From Rhizaria sp. SCN 62-66 (lineage: Eukaryota > Rhizaria, unplaced): 64,000 bases of DNA. The stretch spans positions 1 to 64,000 of the forward strand of contig MEDY01000209.1 of the NCBI GenBank assembly GCA_001724265.1. The letters are read 5' to 3'. Positions 45,404-55,155 of this stretch are shown piece after piece (within the stretch, counting starts at the first letter, position 1; every line of letters starts with the position of its first letter). Made by a program: the position numbers and the translations under genes. The notes below the pieces were generated by a model, which saw nothing but the letters and a program-made list of their open reading frames with translations, was not told the origin of the DNA and did no database searches.

Positions 45404-46195
45404 ATGTCGAGCAGTTTGAACCACCTCATCAAGGCTTCCCAGTACGTCTACCATCCATCCCCTCTTTTCACCTATTTCTACCCTTTCTTTGGTGCTGATG
45501 AAAACGGAGATCAAATGGAATTCCTCGAAGATGAGTTTCGCGCAATGCATTTAATATCTTTTACTGAGCCTTCACTTTAAACCTTGTATCTCTTGAGGAA
45601 CGCTCCCCTTCTCGACCATCGACTCACACCTTGACTTATCTTTGCGCCTCTTCTGCACACTTGTAGGGTCTCTTCCGTGTTAAATGATGACACGGCACAG
45701 TTTGGCAAGTCGTTTCTCTTCGACGGCAACGCGACGACTGCGTGGAACTCGGATGACGGCACCGCGCATTCGATCACGGTGAAGTTCTCGCAGCCCGTGC
45801 GCCTCGCAGGCCTCGCGCTCACCTTCCAGGGCGGCTTCTCGGCCGCTGACGTGACGCTCACTGCCGGCGGCCCGCTCCCAGCCGCCCCCGGGGAGCCCAC
45901 GAAGCTGCACCTGCGCGCGCTGGGCTCGTTCCACGCCGCCGACACCAACTCGAAGCAGACGCTGCTGCTCAACAAGGACAGTGCCAACTCGAGCGCCAGT
46001 GCCAACGACGCCAGTGTGGCTGTTGCGACTGACTCTGCGGTGGCGGCGCCGCTGGTGACTGTGGCCAAGGTCGCGCTGGGCTCGCCCGCGGACTTCCACG
46101 GCCGCGTGGTGGTCTACGAGCTCGTCTTCCTCGGCAGCACTGAGGCCGACGCCACCGTCGGCGCGCAAAGCAACAATCAAGCGTCGCAGCAGTGA
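45404..46195 (+). CDS. NR2C2AP: NR2C2AP (TRA16)-like galactose-binding-fold protein
   Basis: Two exons, 45404-45441 and 45667-46195, give 188 aa ending in TGA. The 225-base intron starts GTACGT and ends TGTAG. The start MSSSLNHLIKAS is followed by QVSSVLNDDTAQFGKSFLFD, TAWNSDDGTAHSITVKFSQP, LALTFQGGFSAADVTL and a C-terminal DFHGRVVVYELVFLGS. These match the short NR2C2-associated protein across its length, including the RVSSVLN, WNSD.G and FQGGF blocks. The fold is a discoidin/F5-8C-type beta barrel. In mammals the protein represses the TR4 nuclear receptor, which protists lack, so the ancestral role is unknown. An Ala/Ser/Asn-rich loop (residues about 110-140) is an insertion. Length is slightly above the usual 139 aa. 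Confidence 0.9.
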
Positions 46196-46517
46196 GGATT
46201 ACTTTGACAAAAATATATTTGTGAATGGTGGTTTTCTTTGTATGATTGCAGAATACAGTATTCATACCCTTCAAACTCTCTTTATCAATACTACACCATG
46301 CCAACTGCTGCATCACAATCTCACGAAGCTCCGCCACAAACTAGCATAAGATGGGGCTCATCACGAAGAAACAGTGAACTGTTTTGTATAAATAAGCATT
46401 ATTGTGTAAATTCAGAAACTCACTATATATCATCACTTCCTGCCGCAATTAATTGTCAGATCGACGTTTGTGGGCAGCAATAATTCGCCATAGTCACACG
46501 CAGCATGACTGACTCCA
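46196..46517. other. Short convergent intergenic region
   Basis: About 320 AT-rich bases between two converging stops. No gene is seen. Confidence 0.55.
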
Positions 46518-49500
46518 TCACTCTTGATGGGCGTCCTGTCCCATTTCCCCCGCCTCGATCGCGCGCAGCGCCTCCTCGAGCTTCTCGCGCGGCACGGGCT
46601 CCGCGGCGCCCAACCCCAGCGCGACCCTGAGCTCGGCCTCAGCCTCCTCCTCCTCGGCGCACAGCGCGCCCAGCTCCTGCCGGGCCGCGCGCTCGGCCTC
46701 GGCGCGCGCGGCGGCCGCGGCGGCCGCGGTGGCCTCGGCGGCCTCGAGGCGCGCCAGCTCGGCGGCCAGCGCGGCCGTCTCACGGTCGTGCGCAGCCGCC
46801 CAGGCCGCGGCGGCGGACTCGGCAGCCGCGGCGGCGGCGTCGGCGTCCGCGGCCAGCGCCAGGGCCGCCGCGTCGGCCTCGGACAAAGACGGGTCCGCCG
46901 CGAGAGAGGCGCTGCCGTCGCTAGGCGCAAGGCGGGCAGAGTTTGGGCCGGTCTCGGCGTCGGTGTCGAGCATGGCGGCGGAGACGAGGTAGTCCAGCTA
47001 AACGACAACAACGAACAGTGAGCAAGATAGAAACTTAGGTAAGATACAATCAACATGTCAAATGGAATATAAAAAACAAATAAACAAACAAGTGCAAAGA
47101 ATAACGTGATTTCGCTCCATGATACAGTAGTCTAGGGTAAAAACATGGAACCGATATGGTTCTTACTATACTTCGACGTTGTCGAGAAATAGCTGCTATT
47201 AAAGAGTCCAATCAACTTCAAGTTGTCCACTTCAAGTCGGTGGCAGATGTGTAATCAGTGGCGTACCTCGTCTTCGCTAATGCTGGGCCCCAGCTCCGCC
47301 CTCAACGCGGCCGCCAGGTCCCTGCGCACGCCCTCGCTCTCACTCTCGCTCTCGCTGCCTTTGCCGTCGTCATCGCCGCCAGCAAACGTGTCGCCCTCGT
47401 CGTCCTCGTCGACCACAGGGGATGCAGAGGGCTTGAGCTCGTCGTGGGTTTTGCCCGCGCCGCTCGCCTGCAGCTGCTGTTGCTGCTGCTGCCCGCGCTT
47501 AATGCGCCTGCGTTCCTGCTGCTCGGCCAGCGCGACGACGCGCCGCAGCTCCTCCTCCTCGGCCTCGAGCGCGCTCAGCTCGGCCCGCACGGCCCGCCCG
47601 CGCCGCGACGCCGCCTTGCGCGCGCGCCGCGCCGCCGCCTGTTCCCGCGCAGCCTCCGCCGCGCGCGCGGCAGCCGCAGTCGCCGCTAGGGACGCGGCGG
47701 GCGCGGCGGGGCGGCGGGAGCCTCGGGGCACAGCAGCTGCCGCCGTCGTCGTCGACGTCGACGTTGATGCATGCGCAGAGCGGCCCGTCGCGGGTTTTTG
47801 TCGAGCACTATAGCTGTCGCTAGTGGCGAGTGCGTCGTCCCCGTCTCCGTCCCCACCGTCGTCGTCGCTGCTGCTGCTGCCGCTGCCGCTGCCGGCCGCG
47901 TCCTGTTGTTCCTGCGCGCGCAGCAGCGCGTCCAGTCCCTGCTGTAGCCGCTCCGTCTCAGCGTCGAAGGCCGACAAGGCCGCGCTGAACTGCTGCCGCT
48001 GCGCGGGCGGCACGCGCCGCAGCGCGCCCACGGCCGCGGCCGCAGCGGCAGACGCGGCGGCGGACGCCGTTGTGGGCTCAGCGGGGCCGCTCAAGCCCGC
48101 GTGAGAGCCGGAGCCAGAACCAGAGCCGGAGCTGGTTCTAGAGCTGTTGGAGCTGGAGCCAGGGCGGGAGGATGGGAAACTGGAGAGCGGGTTGGAAGGA
48201 GTGACGATGGGGCGGACCGACTGCCCGCGGCGGTGTGGGCCGCCTGCAGCAGCAGCAGCAGGCGCGGACACCTGCGGTGCGTGTGTTGATGCGCGGGTTG
48301 CCGCGGGCACAGAGGCACTGTCGTCCTCGTCACCTTTCCTGTTGCTGTGCTGGCCGTTGTCGTCGCCAATGCTCGCACTCCCAGCGGCGCTTGCGGCAGC
48401 AGCAGCAGCAACAGCAGCTTTGGCGGCCGCGGCGGCCAGCGCCCGCGCCCGCGCCTCGGCCTTGGCCTCGGTCTCCGCCTTGGCCCTGGCCCGGGCCTCC
48501 GCGCGCGCCTCGGCCTTGGCGGCGGCCTCCGCCTCGACCTCCGCCTTGGCCCTAGCCTCGGCCTCGGTTTTGGCCCGCGCGCCCGCCTCGAGCCGCGCCT
48601 TGGCCTGCGCGCGCAGCTCGGCCTCGGCCTTGGCCTTGGCCTCGGCATCGGCCTTCGCTTTGGCCTCGGCCTCAGCCTTAGCTTGAGCGTCCGCCTCGGC
48701 CTTAGCCTTGGCCCTCGCATCAGCCTTCGCCCTGGCCTCCGCCGCAGCCACAGCCGCTGCTGCTGCTGCTTCAGCAACCGCTTCTGCCTTAGACTTCGCA
48801 GCGGCCGCGGCGGCTGTAGTTGCGGCGGCGGCAGCGGCAGCCTCAGCCTCAGCCTTTGCCTGAGCCTCGGCTTCAGCCTCAGCCTCAGCTTCCGCCTCAT
48901 CAGTGGCAACAGTGTCTGTCTCTGACTGGGGCGTCGCGTCTGTCTCCCCAGTCTGCATCGCGGTCTCTGTCTCCGCCTCTGCCGCAGCAACTGCAGCCGG
49001 AGCAGCAGGGTCTGTCGCTGTGGCCTCTGCAGCGGCACTCTGCGCCGCCGCAGCAGCGCCCTTGGCTGGCTTCGCAGCCGCCGCCGCCGCTGCCGCTGCC
49101 GCCGTTGGCTGCTTGGCCCTCGCGGCTGCCGGCAGCGCTGGCTTAGAGCTCGCCGCATTCACTGCCGGTGGTGGCGCGCCTGCCTTGGGTTTGAGCTTGA
49201 GCCTGCCGGCGCTGCTGCCGCGGCGCGCCCCCACTTCCGAGTTCGCAGCTGGTTCTGCTGCTGCTGCTGTTGTTGTTGATGATGATGTGTCTGTGGCGCT
49301 CGCTGCATCAGGAGCTTGCTGCTGCTGCTGCTTCTGCTGTTGCTGCTGCTTCAGCGTCTGCTCCTTAAGCTGTTGCTGTTGTTGCTGTTGCTGTTGCTGC
49401 AGCACTTTCTTTACCAGCTCGGCCGCGGCCGCGCTGGAGCCCGCGCCCACAGTCGCGCTCACGGTCGCGCCCGCGGTCATTGGCTCTGCCGCAGGCGCGG

Positions 49501-50683
49501 CGGCGGCGGCGAGGCGCGTTACGACCGGCCGCGCCGCAGCAGCAGCAGCAGCAGCAGTAGCAGCGGCAGCGGCAGCGGCGGCGTCGGCTTTAGCTTCGGC
49601 CTCAGCCTCAGCCTTAGCCTTGGCCTCCGCAGCAGCAGCCTTGGCCGCAGCCTCAGTCCTGGCCCTCGCCTGGGCCTGGGCCTGGGCTTGCGCTTCGGCC
49701 GCGGCCGCCGCAGCAGCCTTGCGCTCTCGTCGCTCTCGCTCTCTCTGCTGTTCCAGCTCCTGCTCTCGCTCCCGCTGGACGTCCCTCGGCTCCGCGCCCG
49801 CCGCAGCCGCAGCCGCCGCCACTGCAGCGGTAGCCCTCGCGCCCGCGCCCGCGGCAGTGGCGGCACCTTCAGCCCGGACGCGCGCGGCGGCCGCGGCGGC
49901 CACGGCCCGATCGGCCTGGGCCGCCGCCGCTGCAGCAGCAGCCGCGCGCTGCCGTAGCCGCGCGACCTCGGCCTCCGCCTTCGCGGCCTCGGCGGCCGCG
50001 GCCTCAGCGGCAGCGGCAGCGGCGGCGGACTGGCGGGCGCTTGCAGTTGCCGCGGCAGCGTTGCTGCGGCTCGAGGGGCGGCTTGACTTGAGCGCGCTGG
50101 CGACTGCATGCACGGTGGCCGCCGCGCCCGCCACGCCGCCGCCGCTGCCCCCGCCGTGGCCTGCGCTCGCGCCCGCATTAGTTGCAGTGGCTGCAGTGGT
50201 GGTGGCAGTGGTGACAGCTGGCGTCTTGTGCAGGCGTGGGGCGCGGTCGCCGCGCGCGGCCACAATGCGCGCGTAGCGGTCCAGCGTCGACGCGACGCGC
50301 CCGTCCCCCGTGGCGGCGCTCGCGCTGCTGCTGCTGCTGCTACTGCTGGGGGTGGCGGTGGCGGCGGCTGTTACCAGCGTGGCGCCGGGCCGCGGCGGGC
50401 CCAGCGGCGCGCCAGCGCCGCCGCCGCCGCCACCGCCGGGTGGCGTGGCGGCAGCGCGGGGCGGGTGCGGGCGCAGCGCGGGCGCGCCTGTCGCGGCCGC
50501 GGAGGACGTTAAGGCCGAGACTGAGGCGGAGGTGGAGGCCGGGGCAGCGGCGGGCACGGCGGGGGCCACCAGCGCCGACGCCGCTGACGAGGGCAGGAAA
50601 TGCGACAGCAGCTGGTCCGTCGCGTAAACAGAGCCGCTGCTAGTCGTTGTAGGCCCTGAAGCAGGCGTAGGGCGGGACGCCAT
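46518..50683 (-). CDS. Very Ala/Lys/Glu-rich coiled-coil protein of unknown function
   Basis: Two exons, 50683-47267 and 46997-46518, give 1,298 aa ending in TGA. The donor is GTACGC, phase 0, joining ISEDE to LDYLVSAM. The product is dominated by Ala-Lys-Glu-Arg repeats ([17 protein letters not shown]) that would form very long single alpha-helices or coiled coils. It also has poly-Gln and Ser runs. Ordered-looking pieces are the N-terminus ([12 protein letters not shown]), [20 protein letters not shown] near residue 130, [20 protein letters not shown] and the C-terminal helix [20 protein letters not shown]. Composition resembles microtubule-associated or TolA-like helical spacers, but that is not homology. 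The frame is continuous and spliced normally, so it is a real gene. ATG 50683 is the first in-frame ATG after AT-rich DNA. Confidence 0.75.
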
Positions 50684-51395
50684 CAGTGAGTGTGACTGGA
50701 GGGCTTGGGCGAGGTAACGTAAGGTTCTCTCGAGTGCTTGAACGAAAACAGGAGTAATGTGAAAGGTATACATCGTCAATGAACGTTTGATCAACTGAAC
50801 TAAATATAAAGAACCAATTTAATTTCAATCACCCTAATTATAATCGCAAATCCTGTGTTTGTACGCAGATATCTCGTTCACAAAATAAGTTTCCGTTGGC
50901 AACCAGCACTGCAAAATTTTTCCCCAGTTCGAGGCCGGGCCGATGCCTGGTTCGGAAGTGAGAATTCTCTGGCTGTTGATCGTCAGTCTTAATTCTGTCG
51001 TTTGCTTATGTTATTCTTGATAGTTTGACAAGTACTTCATGTAATTGTCACTCGTCCTTACGCTTTTGTGAGCTTCTCATGATGCTTTCTTTTTCACTCG
51101 ACGTCGACTGCTTCTGCCCCTGAGTCCCCCCACCGTTTCTAGCCATGTGCGCCAGCTTGGTGAGTGCTTTCGTGGCCAACGACATAAAATGCATAGCACA
51201 CTACCTTTTCTATCTATATTACTTGCTCACAGTCGTTTTCACCGCGTTCCCCCTGCTCGCACGCCCCCCGCAGCTTGCGGTTCCCCGCACTCCCCCCCGC
51301 GCACCTCCCTCCGGCCCGCCCCGCCCCCGCGCCCGGCGCCGCCACCTGCTCTGTTGCCCTCGCTCCGCCTCTGCCGGCGCCTTCCCGCGCGCTTG
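50684..51395. other. Divergent intergenic region before the PTP gene
   Basis: About 710 bases between two genes that read apart. An earlier ATG at 51145 (MCASL, followed by GTGAGT) could be a first exon, but joining it downstream did not give the PTP frame. No other gene is seen. Confidence 0.45.
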
Positions 51396-53046
51396 ATGAG
51401 CTTCCACACGCCCGCGCCGCCCGCGACGAAGCGCGCCGCCCCCGCCGCGGCCGCTGAGACGCCCTCGGCCGCGCGCACTGGCACGCTCCCACTGCCGCCT
51501 TCCGCGCAGCGGCCCGCCGCGCTCGCCGGCGCGCTCCCTTTCGCGCTCGCCGCGGCCTCGCCCTACGGCGCCGCCGCGCCCGTGCCCCCCGTCCCCGCGT
51601 TCGGCTACAGCAATGGCAGCGGCGGTGGCAATACTCATACGCACTCGCACGCACTTGCGCATGCGCAGTCGGCAGCGGCATTCGCGTCCTTCGCCTCGCC
51701 GCCCCACTCCGGCGTCCACGGCGGCCACGCGCACTCCGCAACACCGGGCCCCGCCATCTCCCCCTCCTCGTCGTCCTCGTCCTCGTCGTCGTCGTCGTCG
51801 TCGTTGCCTTCTGTGCGGCCGCCGCTGCCATGCGAAAGCTACCTGCTGCCGCGGCTGCCGCAGGCCACCTTGCGCGAGGGCCTCTCCTCGCTCCCGCGCC
51901 CGCTCGTCGAGGCCTTCAGCACCGCGCGCACGGCCGCGCTCGCGCTCCGCGCCGCCGCCGCCGCCAACGTCACCCCCGTCACCAACAACAACAGCGGGAT
52001 GGGGGGCCGACCCAGCCGCACCGTGTCGGCTCCGGTCATCTCGTCCTCGGCCGCCGCCGCGGCGGGCAACCACGCCAGCGGCGGCGGCGGGGCGACTGAG
52101 GCGCCCGGGGACTCGGCGGGGTGCGTGCCTGTGCCTTTCCCGCGCGCGCTCGCAGAGCAGCACATGTGTTTGCTACAGGTGCGTCATTTCGTGCAATTGT
52201 CTTGTTTGAGATATATTTTGGGTCATTATTTAATCATTTGGGATATTTTGTGTACTTCAAGTTTTAACAATCTTGCTTTATTGAAACTAAACTTAAATAA
52301 CTGGTATTACAAGCCCTCACACACACTCACTATTCTTAATTCTCTTTTTGTCCTTTCTTTGCTTTGTTTTGCCACTGCATGCCCCCCCCCCCCCCCCCCC
52401 CCCCCGTGCCCGCCGCGGCCGCGGTTGAGTGTCCCCCGCGCTGGGCGGCGAAGAACCGCTACGGGAACATCGCGCCCAACGACGCCTTCCGCGTCCGCCT
52501 CCGCGCGGGCCCATACACGGTGCCGCAGTCTGCATCCCTCGCGCCTTCCCCGCTCGCGGCCTCGGCCTCCACTTCGAGTGCCGGCTCCGCGGGCTCGAAC
52601 GCGGGCTCCGGCTCCGGCTCTGGCGCGGGCGAGGGGATGACCGACGGCCCCGCCCAGTCGCACCCGCAGTCTCATCAGCAGCCCCCCGCGGCGGTCGGCT
52701 TCGGGGGCGGGCTGGGTGGACTGGGCGCGCGCGCCGGTGCTGCGGGCGGTGGCCGCGACCTCAACCGCCGCTCCGTCAGCTTTACGGGTGCCGCCGCGGC
52801 CGCCGCGGCCCTGGGCGTGGGCCGCGCGCAGGTGCAGGCGCAGGGACAGGGGCACGGGCTCAGTCAAGGCGACAGCAGCCACGCGCTCAATAGTGGCGGC
52901 GGCGGCCTGGACCCGTTTTCGTCGCCGATTGTGCCGCGCTCGATCTCGATGATGGCCGACACGCCCGACGCCGGCGGCAGCGGCGGCATTGCCAACATCA
53001 ACGCCAACTCCAGCTTCTCGATCGCGACCGCGGCTTCCACCCCGGC

Positions 53047-53078
<32 letters not shown>

Positions 53079-53874
53079 GGGGCGGCGGTGGCGCGGGCCG
53101 CCGCGGCGGCGGGGGGCTCACAGTCAGCGTCAGCCCGCCCGTGCCCGGCGCTCACGGTTACGCCCACGGTCACTTCGGCCCGGCGGCCGCGCACGGCGCT
53201 GTCAGCGGCGCCGGAACCGGCGCGAATGCCGGCGGCGACGACTACATCAACGCGTCGCACGTGCCGCCGCTGCTTGCGCGCGCGCCGCAGCGCTACATCG
53301 CTGCACAGGTACGTGTTTATATGTCGATATATCGCTTCACTCAAATTACGCATTGTTAAACTAAATACTCACTCTGTACATCTTCTCATCAAACATGTTT
53401 TCTAACACCCGCCCCACCGCTTTCTTTGCATCTGGTGCACTCGTTGTCTCGCAGGCCCCGACGCGCGCGGCGATCGGGGACTTCTGGCAGATGGCGTGGG
53501 AGCAACAGTCGCCGCTGGTGGTGATGCTCACGCGCCTGCACGAACGCAAGGGCATGCGCACGGTCGTCAAGGCCGACGTGTACTGGCCGCCCACTCCCGC
53601 CGAGCTCGCGGCCGAGGCCCCCAACGCGCTCGGCGCTTCTGAGGCCGCCGCCGAGGACGAGGCCTACTGCCGCTACGTCGCAGACATGCTCAAGCTGCCC
53701 TTCTCCGCCTCTGCGGCCGCTGCGGCTGCGTCGGCGGCGGCAGCGGCGATGAAGGCGGGCAATCCTGCTGGCACTGGCACCTCGAGCATCGCCGGCACGC
53801 CCGCGCCCGCGCCCGTCTCGGTGAATGAGCCCGCGGCGTCGTTCTTCACGCCCGTGCGGCCCTCGCCCACCGCG

Positions 53875-53906
<32 letters not shown>

Positions 53907-54020
53907 GCAGGCGCAGGCGCAGGCGGGCCAGTCTGGGTCATCATTGCTGGCGCAGTCGCCGATGGCAGTGCCCGCCGCGGTGGCCGCCGCCGAGGCTGCG
54001 ACGGCCGCCGCGGACGCCGC

Positions 54021-54051
<31 letters not shown>

Positions 54052-54741
54052 CCGCCGCTGCACTGGCTTGCACGGCGCCCGCGGCTCAGCGCGGGGCCCA
54101 TCACGGCCGTCGCGGGCGCGGTGCTCAGCTGCAGCAACAACGAGTGCATCGTGCGCGAGGTCTATCTCCTCACGCCTCACGCGCTCGCGCTCGCCAACAG
54201 CGCTTCTGGCGCTGATGAAGTGCCCGCGCCGGGCGAGTGCGTGCGGCGCGTGTTCGTGCTGCAGTACGTGGCCTGGCCGGACTTCGCGGTGCCCTCGAAC
54301 CTCGAGTCGCTCTTCGCGCTCTTCGCCATCTACAGGCACTTGCGCGGGCTCTGCGCCACACAGGCCGGCAACAGCGCCGTCGTGCTCTCGTCCCCCAGCA
54401 ACGGCGGCGCTCAGAGCCAGAGCCAGGGCCAGAGCCTGGGGTTGGTGGCGTCGCGCGGCCCCGTGATCTGCCACTGCTCCGCGGGCGTGGGCCGCACGGG
54501 TGCCTTCATTGCCGCCGACGCCGTGCTCGCACACGCCGCCGCGCTCCAGGCCCAGGCCCACGCGGGCGCGGGCGCGGGTGTGGCGGGCGGCGGCGGGCTG
54601 GCGAGCGTGTTACAGGCCGCCGTGGGCATGCGGTTGAGCCGGCCCGGCATGATCCAGACAGCCGACCAGTACGCGCTCGTGTACAACTTCGTGCAGTACT
54701 GCGCCGGCCACGCGCGCAGGGGGCTGTTGGGGCTCATGTAA
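51396..54741 (+). CDS. Classical protein tyrosine phosphatase with a split catalytic domain
   Basis: Three exons, 51396-52178, 52430-53308 and 53455-54741, give 982 aa ending in TAA. The enzyme dephosphorylates phosphotyrosine. Catalytic elements are all present: KNRYGNIAPND (residues 269-279), DDYINASHV (about 531), YIAAQAPTRAAIGDFWQMAW, the WPD loop AWPDF (W828-D830), and the P-loop HCSAGVGRTG with nucleophile Cys895 and Arg901. The Q-loop is QTADQYALVYNFVQY. A disordered insert of about 240 residues separates the KNRY strand from YINAS, normally 15-20 residues apart. Further Ala-rich inserts precede the WPD loop. The first 260 residues are low complexity with a long Ser run. No TM segment is visible, so it is likely cytosolic. 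Intron 1 starts GTGCGT and ends TTGAG. Confidence 0.92.
52382..52405. repeat. 24-base poly-C tract in PTP intron 1
   Basis: An unbroken run of 24 cytosines lies about 24 bases before the chosen acceptor at 52429. It sits where a polypyrimidine tract would be. The minus strand would be a G run able to form a quadruplex. Confidence 0.9.
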
Positions 54742-55155
54742 GCGCGCACGCAGTCGCCGAGTCGAGACTCACGACGACGACTCCATTACAACCATCACCA
54801 ATGGCTGTTGTCGTTAGGGCATTTCACTACAAGTTTTTGTTAGTTGCTGAAGTACTACATTTTATTCGCTTGCACAGTTAGGTATATTGTTTATGTCTCA
54901 ATTCTGTGACCTTAATAATCGTTATCATGCATTTTATCAACATCCCTTTATTGTTCGTTACCAAGGACATGTTTGTCCCCGTGACATTGCTGCTATACGC
55001 GTCCATTTGAATGTATCAAAGCAATCAATACACGAATGTTACGTAATCTCTCGATTTTAAGCGCAAAAACTGCGTGTAAAGTACATTGATCCTATTTATT
55101 ATCACTTGATTAACTCTAGATAAATGTGATTGTTGTGAGTAAAGTCAACCACAGC
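54742..55155. other. Convergent intergenic region, PTP and JMJD4-like genes
   Basis: About 410 AT-rich bases between two converging stops. No gene is seen. Confidence 0.55.

Noticed and set aside
48903-50276. 457-codon plus-strand frame of Ala, Ser and Val
   Set aside because: It is the complement of the Ala/Lys/Glu repeats. The minus-strand frame is longer and spliced.
50890-50970. Sm-site-like AAATTTTT with a following GC hairpin, considered as an snRNA
   Set aside because: No U1, U2, U4, U5 or U6 core sequence surrounds it.
51145-51395. First exon MCASL for the PTP gene
   Set aside because: Splicing from its GTGAGT to the nearest CAG acceptor gives a frame that stops before the PTP coding sequence.
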